Below, one piece after another: positions 46,741 through 59,989 of a DNA stretch of 64,000 nt. The notes beneath the pieces were generated by a model. The model saw nothing but the letters and a program-made list of their open reading frames with translations. It was not told the origin of the DNA and did no database searches. The position numbers and the translations under genes are program-made. Origin of the DNA: Rotaria sp. Silwood1 (taxonomy: Eukaryota; Rotifera; Eurotatoria; Philodinida; Philodinidae); assembly GCA_905250075.1 (NCBI GenBank), contig CAJNOP010000122.1, positions 1 through 64,000 on the forward strand. Direction: 5' to 3'. Position 1 is the stretch's first letter; every line of letters begins with the position of its first letter.

Positions 46741-47913
46741 CAAAATGACATAGTCAGCTATTAAATCAGAGTCATGCATAGATATGAGAGAAAGCTGATA
46801 GTAGACACAGACGAACCAATCGTCGTCTTAAGGTTGTAGACGCAGATGCGAGTCCTTTGTTCAACCTCACCTACACTCCCCAAAAGTCAGAAAATCACGT
46901 AGTTATGTTTACCATGCTAAAATATTCTTGTGAGAGCGTCAAGTGTATTCTATAAAGACATAAAACAAGACACTAAGGTAGGAAACGTTATTTGTTGTTG
47001 ATGTATGCGTTTGGCAAATTAAGGCAAAAAACACCTTCGTATTAGCAGAAAATAATTTTACAAACAAAACCCGATATAACAATCAATATTATTACAAATT
47101 CACTTGCTTTTTGGGATTAATTTTTGATGATATGCTATTGAAACCAATATGTAAAAGATATATGGCACTTAAAAATCAATAATAAAACATGAGAAAACTA
47201 CAAATGAAAAATACTGTGGCATACATGGGAAGAAAATTCAATACAACACTGCTTCAAATAGCTCACATAAAAAATAAACAACACTGTTAAGTTTCTGATA
47301 ATAGATGAAAATGCATAAAGTGGAAAAGTTGATCATAATAAATAAAGTCTTATAAAACTAACTATTTGTAGAAGAGATTAAAAAAAAAATAAGCTGATCA
47401 TGTCATTTTTAATGATAATATTTTGGATAGATGGATAAGTGAATATCAAATAATGCAAGCACAGTGACAACCACTCTGATGATATGATCGTATGCATAGC
47501 ATAGACAAGACTTTGAATGAAATACACAAATGCTATTCATCGCATTTTACTAGTAGTATAACTAATCAAACTGTGAATGCTGAAGATTCACCAAAACATT
47601 ACGCTATGTCAATGTGTCATTCATTCTATATGCTGTAAACACTGTTGCTAAAGTCAAGCATTGAACAAGATGACCATCAAACAATTAATGAAGAACTAAG
47701 CACATCAAATAACGATAAACTATGGAGCTCAACTCGGAAAAGTATCCAAAGAATTTGCAAAAAAGCCGATTTGTATCGAAAACATCGTTATTGACAATCG
47801 CATATGTGATTAACATGATATTGATCTCACATACGAAGAAAAGATTATTGAAATAAAAACAGGCAAAGTACTACAAGCAGCCGATGACTCTGAGAACATG
47901 ATGTTAGCAAATA
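46741..47913. other. Non-coding stretch left of the mariner element
   Basis: No supported gene. The last bases before the element (GATGTTAGCAAA followed by TA) are the left half of the interrupted target, whose right half resumes at 49626. Confidence 0.45.
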
Positions 47914-49625
47914 CCGAGTGACCCAAAAGTAAGGAAAAACAGTATTTTTTTCGATTTCTATCTTATAGATCGTCCGTTAGGTCTCATATTTATACCACAT
48001 ACACTAGGTGATATAAGTAAAAGATGCAGCATATGAACGATATTTAGATGTGGTAATTAGTCCAAAAGCATTCAAATACAGAATGACTGAAAAGAAGAAA
48101 ACATTTGTGATTTTCAACAAAATTTTTATTAAAAGTTCCTACAAAGAAAATAACATGCACAAAAGTATGCCTTTGTGAAGTATTTTTATTATGAAGTCTT
48201 TCACAAAAATTGTTCAATATGTTCACCTTCTAAATCTTTTCAAAATTGAAGTCTCTCAGGTACCGACTGACAAACTCTTCGACAAATTTTCACTGGTAAG
48301 CTTTGTAGTTCGGTGATTATAGCATCTTTTAGTGCTTGGAGATTTTGAGATTCGGTCGCATACACACGGCCTTTGATCACAGCCCATAAAAAAAAAAACA
48401 GTCGGTGTGAGATCTGGAGATCGTGGTGGCTAGACAATCGATCCATGCCGACCAATCCACTGATTAGGAAATGTCTTGTCCAGAAAGTGCCGGACAGATT
48501 GAGCGTAATGAGCTGGGACTTCATCGTGCATATAGAATATCTCTTTTCAATCCATTTCACTTGCAATAGTAGGAACAATATCTTTTTGTAGCATCTCGAG
48601 ACAGCTGTCTGTAGTAAGGTTATCACGAAAGAAGAACGGTCCGATGATGCCTTCAACCCAAATTCCAGCCCATACAGTGATGCCCGGCGTATTCATTTCT
48701 TGAGTAATGATGATATGAGGGTTTTCTACGGCGTAATAGACGCAATTATGTCGATTGACATGACCACTCAACTTGAAAACGGCTTCATTTATCCAAACAA
48801 TTCGATTAGGTAAGAAAGAATCGTCAGCTAACAAGTTCAGAAAGATGTGGGCAAATTCACAATGTCTGTCAGGATTGTCTTCGTTCAAAACATGGAGTAA
48901 TTGAGAACGATAAGGCTTCAATCCCAGCTCCCTCATCATCCGTTGGAGACTACTTCCAGGTAGATTCAGTTCCAAAGAAACTCTTCTTGAAGTTTCAGGA
49001 TTTTCTTCAAGAGCAGCACGAACACGTTCTCTATTATCGTCGGTACTAACAGACCTAGGACGACCAGATCGAGGTTTACCTTCGACGCTTACAGTTGCGC
49101 CGAATTTGCGCGTACAAAACTCAAAATATTCTTTGGTGTTGAAGGAGTTCGATCGAAACGATTTTGAAATTGACGAGCAACTTCAGTTGCATTGTGGTAA
49201 ACAGCATATCATTTCACAATTTCAATTTTTTCAGATGGCGACAAACGAAAACTTATACGCATGGTGAAGAAAATGAGAAGAAAAATAGTTAGAACTATGT
49301 AAACAACAGAAACTGTAAAGTGAACCAGAAATAAAAAACCAGTCGATAAAAGAGATGACCACTAGTATTGTTATCTCCTAGATGCCACTCCTCGCCCATA
49401 TGTAGATACTACAAGAGAACAAAGAATAATATGGGTTATCATTTTTTTTATATATGCTGTATTTGTATCTTCTTGGAATAATTACTACGTCTAAATATCG
49501 TTCATATGCTGCATCTTTTACTTATGTCACCTAGTATATGTGGTATACATATGAGACCTAACGGACTATCTATATGATAGAAATCAAAAGAAAATACTGT
49601 TTTTCCTTACTTTTGGGCTATTCGG
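47914..49625 (-). mobile_element. Mariner-like transposon with about 135-bp inverted repeats
   Basis: The ends are CCGAGTGACCCAAAAGTAAG on the left and, in reverse complement, CCGAATAGCCCAAAAGTAAG on the right. They are flanked by TA on both sides (47912-47913 and 49626-49627). The inverted repeats match for about 135 bp (47914-48049 against 49491-49625), long for a mariner. The 1712-bp element contains one transposase gene in the minus orientation. The flanks rejoin into sequence homologous to 46490-46520, so the insertion site is well defined. Confidence 0.88.
48201..49262 (-). pseudogene. Mariner-family transposase, inactivated
   Basis: The reading starts MRISFRLSPSEKIEIVK and hits an in-frame TGA after residue 17. 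It continues YAVYHNATEVARQFQ, a helix-turn-helix region. It then needs a frame change near 49120 before the long open part ELNLPGSSLQRMMRELGLKP ... RIVWINEAVFKLSGHVNRHN ... VWAGIWVEGIIGPFF. A second frame change near 48550 and a third at an A/T homopolymer (about 48390-48400) precede FFLWAVIKGRVYATESQNLQ ... RLQ and the terminal HIEQFL. The WINEA motif stands where related enzymes have W-x-DEA, so the first catalytic Asp appears to be Asn. The element cannot supply its own transposase. Confidence 0.85.
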
Positions 49626-49863
49626 TATTTAGATATTTTTTTAACAAAAAACGATTTCAATTGATTTTGTGACGAATAACAATGAATCATTTGGAGAATT
49701 TTAAACCACTAGCTGCCAAAGACATTCATTGAATATCAGTTGCTTTTTCTTTCTATTTGTTCTTATCTTTTTCTTTTTGTTTTGTTTGACTATAAAATAG
49801 ATAAATAGCAACGGTTATTCGACTCCTGTTTTTATTTATGCAAAAAAGAAATCAAGAAATACA
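49626..49863. other. Upstream flank of the transporter gene, target of the mariner insertion
   Basis: Resumes the sequence interrupted by the mariner (TATTTAGATATTTTTTTAAC) and runs to the transporter ATG. The same flank is present in two decayed copies at 36525-36720 and 46495-46690. Confidence 0.6.
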
Positions 49864-52800
49864 ATGAGTGTTCAGTCGGATATAATCGATCTTGTTATTA
49901 ATGAAAGTGAACCTTTAATACCTGCTGCTACTCAAAAGAAATGTATGTATTTTGATTGAATTTTGTTATATATACTTTTATTTTCTGCTTTTTTTTTGTC
50001 TAGCATATATGTCATGGATAATGGCTGCAGGACTTCTTGTTAATGCAGCAATGGGCGTAAGTTTATGTTTAACAAATCTTTTTCACCTTGACTTAAGAAT
50101 AGATAGTGGTAGAGATAAATGAAAACAATAGATAGCATACAAATGTTATATTTGATAATAAAAGACCTCAAATCTTAATATCAGAAAAAAATATTCAATT
50201 AGATAATTCAAGGTTATCATCGTTAGACTTTTCATTATCTAGAAGTTGTTGGACAATTTATGTTTCTTCTAGACTGAAAATAGATTATTAGTTTATCAAG
50301 TTTAATTTGATTTATTAATATGATGTGTTGGCAATAATTGAATATACAATTACAGACGATATTAAAAAGTTTTTTTTTTTTTTTATCAAAAGACCGAACT
50401 TTGATCTTCATGTCGTTTTGCAAATGTTCGCACTATAAGAACTGAAAAAGAGTGAATTTCTTGCTCGTTACTTTATCTTAATAAATTGTTATTAAATTTC
50501 ATTTTTTTTCATGCACAACAAATTTCAGAAACGTAACTTTTCATTTGAGATTCTTTTTTTTTCTAACTACCTGAAAACAAAAACACACACCTCAGATATC
50601 AAACATAATGTATCTTTTCTGGTTACGTAAAACATGGCAGAGAGAAAACGTTATCTTTGAGTTACTCAATAGCTCGTGTTGTACTCAAAATCATATGACT
50701 TAGTCTGATAGAAACAAAAGAAGACTTATAGTTTTAATACAAAGAAATAGCCAAAAACTTATGATTGCATCGCACATCGTACCATGCAAGGATTACGGTG
50801 GCATATGAGAAACACGTCAGATTGAAATTGTTTGCATCCGATGGGCTATAGTCATCTGAGAATGTTGTAGATCTATGTTAGCAAGTGAATATCTTTCTTG
50901 TGTGTTCGATCGTTTTACTCTGAAACCGAAATTCACTTTTTCAATTCACGGAAATATTCCGAAAAGATGAAAATTAATACTTGCTCTCGTTAAGGCTACA
51001 TGTTCTATTGGGAGAGCTTACTAAACATTTGTATTTATACTCATCTCTAATGTATCTTGTCCTTGAGTAGATTGTGAATTAGCGTCCTATAATGCTAATA
51101 AAATTATTCTAATGATTCTATTTTTCAGCATTCTGGCCAACTATCGTATAGCCTTTTTATCTAGAAAAAATACTACAAGTTTTTAAGAACTACTTATGAC
51201 TGGATCTGCTATGGCTGAGTACCTACATTCTTCGGCACGTTGGCATCATGACATGATTCTAGGAAAGCTACTAATACCTTTTTACTTCAGATCACCCATT
51301 CGATAGCATAATGACTATATTGGGACATACACATGTTCTTTTAGTTAGTTAGTTAGTATATCCCTTCATATATATACGTGTAAGTTTATGACATTAAAAA
51401 TTAATTTTTCGAACCATGTATATTAAACAAAGGTCTTTTGTACTCTAGGCTGGTCTTCTTAATATTGCCAAATCTTATGATGATGCTGGTGGAATTGTGA
51501 TTAGTTCAATTCTACATGCTGTATGTTTAATTATTTCAAAAACAAAAAAAAAACATTTTTTAGTTTTGTTTTTATTTTTCGTTTGATTAATTATTAGATT
51601 GTTGTAGTTTTGGTAATTGGTTCATATGCTATTATATTTGTATGTTGTGATCAATCAACACCATCTTTTGAAAAATTTGTTCTTATAAAATGTGGAAAAA
51701 TGTGGCAAAGAGTTTGTTCTATTTGTATTATTTTATATATGTAAATTATTAATTTGTTTCTTTTTTTTTTTCTAAGTAAAAAATTTTTTTTTTTTATTTC
51801 TCGAAATAATAAATTTTAGGTATGGTTTATGTATAACATTTTTTATTATTATTGGTGATCAATTAGATCGATGTATGATTGATATGAATTAAAGAATTTA
51901 TATAATTTTGTTTGATTTAGTTCTGACATTTGCTGTTGGTGAACATTATTGTTCTCATTGGTATCTTGATCGTCGATTAATGATTATAGTTACATCAATG
52001 TTCTTTGTTTTTCCTTTATGTTTTTCGAAGTCAATGAAATTTCTTCAAATTCCAAGGTAAATTAAAAGAATCAAATAATGATTAATAAATTTTTAACTTA
52101 GTATGCTTGGTGTATTGGCAATAATTTATGTTATTATAATGGTACCTGTTGAATATTTTCTTCATCATCCAAAAGGTATTGTTACTAAAAAAAGGTATAG
52201 AATAAAATTATAAAAAAAAATTAATATCATAAACTTATTTCGATTATTTTTTTAGTCCAGAATCATGGACAGATATTTTTCGTGTTTTACCAACAATGTG
52301 TTTTTGTTATCAAGTTTGTAGAATTTTAATTTTCTTTATCAATGAATGAAATATAAATTTTTTTTTTCTAGGCTCAAGTAAATGCTGTACCAGTTTTTCT
52401 ATCATTAAAAACTCGTATTGATTGTATTAAAGCAACATTAGCATCAACAATTGTTTTAATTTGTAGTTATTGTTTAGTAGCTATTTGTGGTTATCTTACA
52501 TTTGGAATAAATGTTGATCATGATATATTAGTAAGAGATTAAATTATATTCAAAAGAGAATGATTAGAATTTTAATGAACAGTATCTTTCGGAAGATTTT
52601 TTTTTTTTTTCTTCTAAAAATTTAATTAATCAAATATTTTTGTCGAATTGATCAAAAAAACAATTTTCATCTTTAATTAGATCTATTGGAAGTCTTGATG
52701 ATGATAATAAATATCAAAGTTTTTATTGAATAATAAGATAGATGTTAAGACTTTTCTTGTCGTAAGTTGAATAGGTTATTGATAAAGAAAATTCAAAGTC

Positions 52801-54899
52801 TTTGGAGAAAAAGGTTTAGCATACTTTTTTTTTTAGAGTCTTCCTCAAGGATAGATTAGCAAAGAGATTTGAATAGTAATTTCAACAGGATTCAGAACCA
52901 CCTACATCGTTCATAGTATAAAGCACTAATTATGATAGTAAAATATTAATTAAAAAATGGTGTTTGTTACATTTGTTTTTGAGATTTTTTCTGTTTCTGA
53001 TCGTTCATTAGAGTTAGAAAAAGTCTCAAACGATGCAAAATAGAATTCTCTACAATGTGAACTTAATAATAACTTTTACTAATTGATCGTATTTTCATAA
53101 GGGAAGGGGCATCCATGCTTGATTGTTGTCAGGTCTTTATTTTGAATCACAAGTGTTGTGCTAAATGACAAAACTATACAAAGCTGTTAAGATAGTTTTC
53201 ATATTTAGCAGTTTTCCACAAAACAACTTAAATAGTATATTTGAAATCGGTGAGAAAACCTAGATTCAGTTTTGAATATTGATCATGAATCTGAAATCAT
53301 ATTTTTATTGTGAAGAAACTTAGTCTATATAATAATCAATCGTTAGTTCAAAAGGTTATTGAAGAATATTCAAGTGCACTGTTTTTGATTCCTTATAAAA
53401 ATTTGTGCGTGACTATGTTTTCTTTGATTGATATTTGAAAAGATAAGACATGTCAAGGACTTTCAGAAACTCGATTCATTTTTTCCAAGTTTCATGACAT
53501 GACAAAATTACAAACAAATTACGAACAAAAGAATGATTATCAAACACAAACTGCTTTTCCTTTATGTCTTTTGAAATCTTTCCTGACTCAAAGGATTAAC
53601 TAATAACTAAATAAGATTTGAATATCATAATTAATATTCTATACAGACATGTAGTTGATTGAAGCCTGAAATGAATGATATAGAAAAGATCTTTTTAAAC
53701 TTTTCTTTTCTTTACTTGATAATACACTATTAGTAGTCATTTCTTAGATCTGAATTTTCTTGAATTGTTTTTTTTGTATTAATAAATAAATCACATAAAA
53801 TATCTGATCGATACGAACTTGTTAATCGAAGTACATTCAAATCAGTTCGAAAATCTAATCTTACATACATTTGAAACGTGATACCTACCTATACAGAAAA
53901 AACAAATCTTTAAACTAGGTAACTCGGTCATTGATTTCAAGTAGGAAACCCTTTGAAGATGAGAAATTAGTTTCTTCTTTCATTAAAAAGGAAACTTCAT
54001 ACGAATTCAAGTATCAAATATCTTACTATAAATTCAAAGAAAGTCTCCTATACGATAGACTATGAACAGGAAAATTAAACCAAAAAAAAACAAGAAGTTC
54101 ACTCGGAAATTTGTTGACAATATAAGTTACACTATCGTACTAGTTTCCATAGAAATGATTGTTTCTATTGTTTTGACAATAAACATTTAAGATGTCAGAT
54201 ATTTCAAAAAAATTTACTGATGTCATGTTCATAAATAAGTAACAAATTTTTAATTTTGTCATATTTATAATAAAAACTAAATATATTTCATTAAACTAGA
54301 TGTCTTATGATCCTAAATTAATACCTGTTCTTATCGCAGTTATTATGGTTGCAATAAAAACTTATACAGCATATCCAGTAAATATATTTTGTGGCAGGTA
54401 TGAAATGCAAAAGAATAAAGAAATATAAAATGGGAAATTTCAATTAATTACTTTTCTTTTTTTTTTTTTTTAATTTTATATTAGAACTGCAATTGATTCA
54501 TTTTCTACAAAACATGAAGAACATTCAATAAAACGTCGTATTATAATTGTTTGTTTATGGTTTTTTACGACATTAGTTGGTGCTGTTTTTTTACCAAATA
54601 TATCATTAGCAATACATTATTTAGGTGCACTTGCAGCAAGTTTTATTTTTATTTTTCCAGGTTAAAAATTTAAGATATAGTTTTTGTTGAATTTTTTTAT
54701 TGATATATTATTTTATATAGGTCTTTGTTTATATTTTCATATTGAAGAAAATTGGATATATTCATGGCAAAATATATTATCAATTAGTTTAGCAATTTTT
54801 TATATTGCTATTGGTGTATTTGTTACATTATTAACTTTAGTACAATCATTAATGATGGATATTAGTTCAAAAGAAAGTTCTAGTAGAAATATATGTTAA
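49864..54899 (+). CDS. SLC38-like amino-acid transporter (AAAP family), 12 exons
   Basis: Exons 49864-49942, 50004-50056, 51449-51520, 51598-51740, 51820-51872, 51921-52056, 52102-52194, 52256-52313, 52372-52530, 54300-54397, 54485-54660, 54721-54899 join in frame to 432 residues. After a hydrophilic N-terminus (SEPLIPA) come about eleven hydrophobic segments. Diagnostic stretches are MSWIMAAGLLVNAAMGAGLL (unwound first helix of the family), FFIIIGDQLDR, LRVLPTMCFCYQ-type sequence, CYQAQVNAVPVFLSL and VAICGYLTFG. These match sodium-coupled neutral amino-acid transporters of the SLC38A7/A8 type within the amino acid/auxin permease family, which move neutral amino acids across plasma or lysosomal membranes. 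Most introns are 45-90 bp; introns 2 (1.4 kb) and 9 (1.8 kb) are long and AT-rich. Decayed fragments lie at 36.2, 41.5 and 46.3 kb. Substrate not predictable. Confidence 0.88.
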
Positions 54900-56132
54900 T
54901 ATAAAAACTGTAAAATTTTGTAATATCAATTAATTAACTTATGAGTTGTGTCATATAAATATTCTTTTTTTTTTTTGTTTTTTTTTTCGTGAATATTTTA
55001 TTGATAATTTGAAAATTTTTTGCGTATATTGAAAAATCTCTTGTGTTCAAAACTTAAATTAAATAAATATTCATTCTTATTAATAATGATTAATTGTTTC
55101 AAAAATGAATGTTTTTGTTAACTTGTAACATGATTATGCTCAAAAGGTTTCAATTATTAACAATATCTAAATTACTATCGTAATAAATATTCTTGTTGAT
55201 AACTGAAAAAACAAAGAATCATGTTGAAAATATAAAATATTCATAATTTCATTTATCTAGAATGTTGATTTAGTAAAATTAAATTAATTCTATTTGAGTA
55301 TAGAAGCTAGGAAATATTTTCACATGACTAATATTAAAATATTTCTTTAATAAGCAGTATTTTTTTTTTCTTTGCAGAAGATGTGAAATTTTCACGACTA
55401 AAAAAATCGAGTCGAATGTATTCATTATTAAACATAATGAATTAATGTTTGTGATAAAATATTTATTTTAAGAAATTATAATATGAACTGTTAAGATTAA
55501 AATCAAATTATCAAACTTGTTAGTATATTTATGAGTTTCTTATATAAATTTACAAATGAAGACTGTCATAGTTTAGTCAATATACCCATATATAATGTTG
55601 TTAATCTTATATTTGCTCTTATTTAATGAATTGATTTTTTGTAAAAGAAAACAGAAATCTTATCCAACAATATGCCATTAGGCTTATCTTGTCTTTTTCA
55701 TTATTCTATCCAGAGTTTCATATAACTTATTAAAAACATACACAATGAACTATTCAAGAAAAAGAAAAACAAGTCTTGTGATTTCATCTTTATAGAATAA
55801 GATGTTATATATGTACTAATAATAGATACTCCTCTCTAAGGACCATATAATGTACGATGACGTCATATTTTTCTGAAATATGATTATCTACGACATTACA
55901 AAATAGATTGTTTTTTTTCTTTTTCTTTGTCAAATAAGATGTGAAATTCTAAAGCAACAAAAGAAATTTCATAATAATCTCTGATAGAATTATATGAAAT
56001 TGTTCTAACAATAACAAAAAATTAAATCTAATTTAATATTCATCATATTTAAAACATTTTATTTTTTTTTTTTTCATCAATTAAAATTAAAAAAATTTAT
56101 GAATTATTATTTATTGTCAATGGAATTAAAGT
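54900..56132. other. Non-coding spacer between convergent genes
   Basis: AT-rich sequence between the 3' ends of the transporter (plus strand) and the receptor (minus strand). It should contain both polyadenylation regions. No gene seen. Confidence 0.5.
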
Positions 56133-58856
56133 TTATGTTACTGTTGTTGGCGTTGTTATTGATGATGATGATTGTCTTGCAAGTTTTTGTTGAGTATTTT
56201 TATATGGAAATTTAATATAATGTAATTTTTGTTCATGATTATAACCATTATTTGTATTTATATTATATGATAATGAATATTTTTTTGGTTGTTTTAATGA
56301 ATATTCATTATTATTATTATAATGATAATAATTATTTTTTGTTTTATATTTTGATTTTTGAAGATTAAAATTAAATGATTTTTTATGTTCTTTATTTGTT
56401 ATAAATGATGTTTTTCTATGATTAAAATCACATATTGAATATCGATTATATTTTATTGAATTTTTTTTTGTTAAATTAATATTATGTAATGAATTTGTAC
56501 GTCGATATATTGAATGAAGTTGAGATGTTGATTGAAAAGATGGTTTTCGTTGAGAATAAAGAGTTCTATTATTTGGTTGTTTTTCATATTTCCAATAATT
56601 TGAATGACCAGCTTTTAACTTCAAAATTCAAAATAAATAAAAAAAAGAAAAACATAAGTATATGACAAAAAAAAAAATTCTTATTGAAAATTGATTTTCT
56701 TCTGAGTTTTATATTTCTAATGAATCTATTGTTATAGATTATGTTACTATAATATTTTTGTACTCAATATGAAACTAATCTACTTACATTCGATTGAATT
56801 TGTTGTAATGTATGCATATGTGAGTTAGTTCGTGCTAATGTTTGATGACTTGATGTACGTAATAAATAACTTCGATCTTTTGTATGACAACATACATATG
56901 TTAATTCACGACGAAATTTTCGATTAAAACAAGCAAAAACAAAAAAATTAACCTAGAAAAATTAGAGTTGTTTTTTTTAAGTAGTAAAACAGCAGAAAAA
57001 AAATTTTCATCGTACTGTACTATTGAATAAAATAAGAAAATTTGATATATCATAACAAATATAAAGCCATTTATGATTTCGATAAAACATATAAATATAG
57101 TGAAGTATTGATGCTGGTACTTGACATATCGTAAATAAACCAATCAAACATATAACTGAACGTGTTATAACACCTTCTCTATAACGCATTGTATTTGTTT
57201 CACGTGTAAGACGTGTATTTTTTACATAGAGTGGTGTACAATGTTGAAGAAAATGTGAACTAGCATGAACACTTCGAATAAGTTCAACATTAAAATATGA
57301 TAACATTAAAAGTGGAAGAATACTTTGAAAAAGACTATAAAGAACTTAAAATAAAATATTAAATTTTATATTAAATAAATTAAAAACAAAAAAAAAAAAA
57401 AGATTATTTCTTACTAAGATGGACGGTATATTGATAAATACTACTGCTTTGTAATTTATTTGTTATCACAATATGATCAAAATATTCTGTATAATTGTCA
57501 AATACAGTTAATTCTTCACGTCGTACTTCAGTTTTATATTCAAAAAATCGTGGTAATGAATAAACAAAACCCAAACAATAAATTGTCACAACAATATAAC
57601 TTGAAAGAAACAAAATTATTTTTCATATTAATATAAATTAATCAATTTAATTCTGACTTAGACATAGTCTTTTTTTTATTATTCATAGTTATAAATATTA
57701 AATAAATATATACTCAAGAAAAAAAAAAAACGATATTTATAAAACTAAAGTCTAAATTATTTAGTAAAAATGGAAATATAAATATATTATTCTAGCAACG
57801 AGAAAAAGTACGTGTTAAAGTTATTTAAAAGAACAAAAAAAGAAATCTTTTATTGAAGAATCATTATATGTCTTTCTTTTATTTTTTCAGATTATCACAA
57901 AAAACAAAATCAATAATGAAAATACTACAATAAATATCATGTAATCTTTGAAAAGATTGAATATATTCTAATCATCAGATATTTGATTAATGATTTAATT
58001 TATAAAAAAAAAATGAATAAATTATATATTCTCATAAAACATGACAAACTCCTTTTGTCTTATGTCACAAGTATTGGTTCATTGTTTGTTTGTTTTTTTT
58101 TCTATTCAATAGATACACCAACAATATTCTAAGTAATTTTTTTGTCTTTTTTTTTGTAGATTAAATCTATTTTAATCTCAATGTCATACATTCGTAGAAT
58201 CTCGAATTTGCCCTCCAAGAACAAGATGAATATCTGTCCGAGAAAATAAATCTTCAGATGTCTGCATAAGCTACACAAAAAAGAAAATCAAACTAACCAA
58301 GCTCGTTTGGAGCTATGTGTGTAATGAAGCATTGGCCATTTAATAGCAAACCATCGATCAATAGCAAAACCAATTATCACCCAGACACTCGTAAATTGAA
58401 ACCATATTATACAAGCATAGACATATGGAAAAAGATATTTATGAAGTCTTGAGGAATAAAACGATTCACTTTGTCGATTTGGTGGTATAGAAGAATTAAT
58501 AGCAAAAACAAGACCAAATAATAATAGACAGCTATCACTAATACTCAATGCAGCTAGATAAGTTGAAACGACACTACGCTATTTGAATTAAAAGCAAAAA
58601 ATAATTTAATTAATATATATATATATAGATAATTGTATTAATATTTACCATCTGACGACGAGTAAATATATAAACAGAACATAGAGCAAGAACAAGTCCT
58701 ATTGAACATATAGTTGTACCTATTTTGAAATATAATTAGATAAATTTTTGTTGTTTTTTTTTTTATTATAATTGTTGTTAAATAAAATATTTTCTTACCA
58801 ACATAACCAAATAAATAATGTGTAAATAACATGAGAGACATGTCGATTTTAACCAT
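56133..58856 (-). CDS. Class A (rhodopsin-like) neuropeptide-type GPCR
   Basis: Seven exons (58799-58856, 58649-58719, 58298-58578, 57415-57599, 57016-57344, 56788-56952, 56133-56618) join in frame to 524 residues from an ATG. TM1: TICSIGLVLALCSVYIF. TM2: VVSTYLAALSISDSCLLLFG. TM3 ends WVIIGFAIDRWFAIKWP, with DRW in place of DRY. TM4: YIVVTIYCLGFVYSLP. TM5: SLFQSILPLLMLSYFNVELI. TM6: ITRSVICLIGLFTICQVPAS. TM7: YDISNFLILFNSTVNFFVFA, with the NST-x-NFFVFACF end typical of FMRFamide/peptide receptors, then FNRKFRREL. The extracellular N-terminus is only about 20 residues. The usual Cys before TM3 is present (YACIIW), but I see no Cys in the second extracellular loop. The C-tail of about 215 residues is Asn/Ser/Lys-rich and AT-driven. 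Ligand unknown; FMRFamide-receptor-like is the closest guess. Confidence 0.85.
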
Positions 58857-59989
58857 TATTTAAAACACGTCGACTACAAGAAAATAAAGTAAAAGAATAT
58901 GCAAAATCAATTCATTATCTATTTGAATAAAATAGTTTTCTTCCGTTATTTGTCTTTTACAATAGTAAAAAGATTATCTTTTCTTTCTGACATTGTCTCA
59001 ACCAACTGTTAGCTTTTCTCTCGTTTTCTTTTCTTTTTTCTTTTTTTCTATATTATTATATAAAGCTATTTTCTTATTCTTTATATATATATATAAATAG
59101 AAAGAGTTATATGGCATGTTTTGAATATGAAAGATTTTTTATTATTATATAAGAAATCAGAATATCTTAATGACATCAATATAAGATGAATGGCATAAAT
59201 TTAAGTATAGAGAAAAAAGAAAAAATAATATAATTATAGTTTTATAGAGTGAACTCTCATAGTATGTTAATGTATTTCTAAACTATCAACTATTCTGAGT
59301 ATAAATATATAGTTGATTATGAAACATTACTTATATCAAAGTCCAAGTAAAAAAAACTAAAATAGAAATGAAAGATAAAAATAAAAAAATATAACACAGT
59401 TTTGTGTATCATTGGTAATTATCATAATATAAATCAAGGATAGAAAATAAGATAATGAATAAGAAGAAAAATTATACTTTCGGGTATACTGATGAATGAA
59501 AATGATGACGCATAGTGAACTGAAAAGAATGATCTATCATGTAATTACACATTCTAGCACATTTTAATACATGAAAGTGACAAAGAAAGAACAAGTCAAT
59601 AGGTAAATAAGAAAATTTTTTTATGTCCTGGATTCTATATGAAATTATAGTTTTCTTTTCTTTATATTACATACAGATTAAAATAGAATCATATCTTCCT
59701 TTTTTAAACACTCACGTTTATATTAATCAAAAAAGAAAAATTTTATTAAACAATATCTTCAATATTTATCTATTAAGCGCAAATTGAAATTGTATTAAAG
59801 TACGATACATATCGAAACCATATAAGTTTTTGAAAAGAAACAAATTTCAGGAAAGGATGTAGAGAAAAAAGACGGCAGATCATTTTAAAGGTTTAATAAG
59901 AGGTATTTCCTGTAGTCATACAAAAATGCTCTAACTACACTAAAAAAAACAAACAATTATCTTCACAGATACATATATATAGGGAAAAA

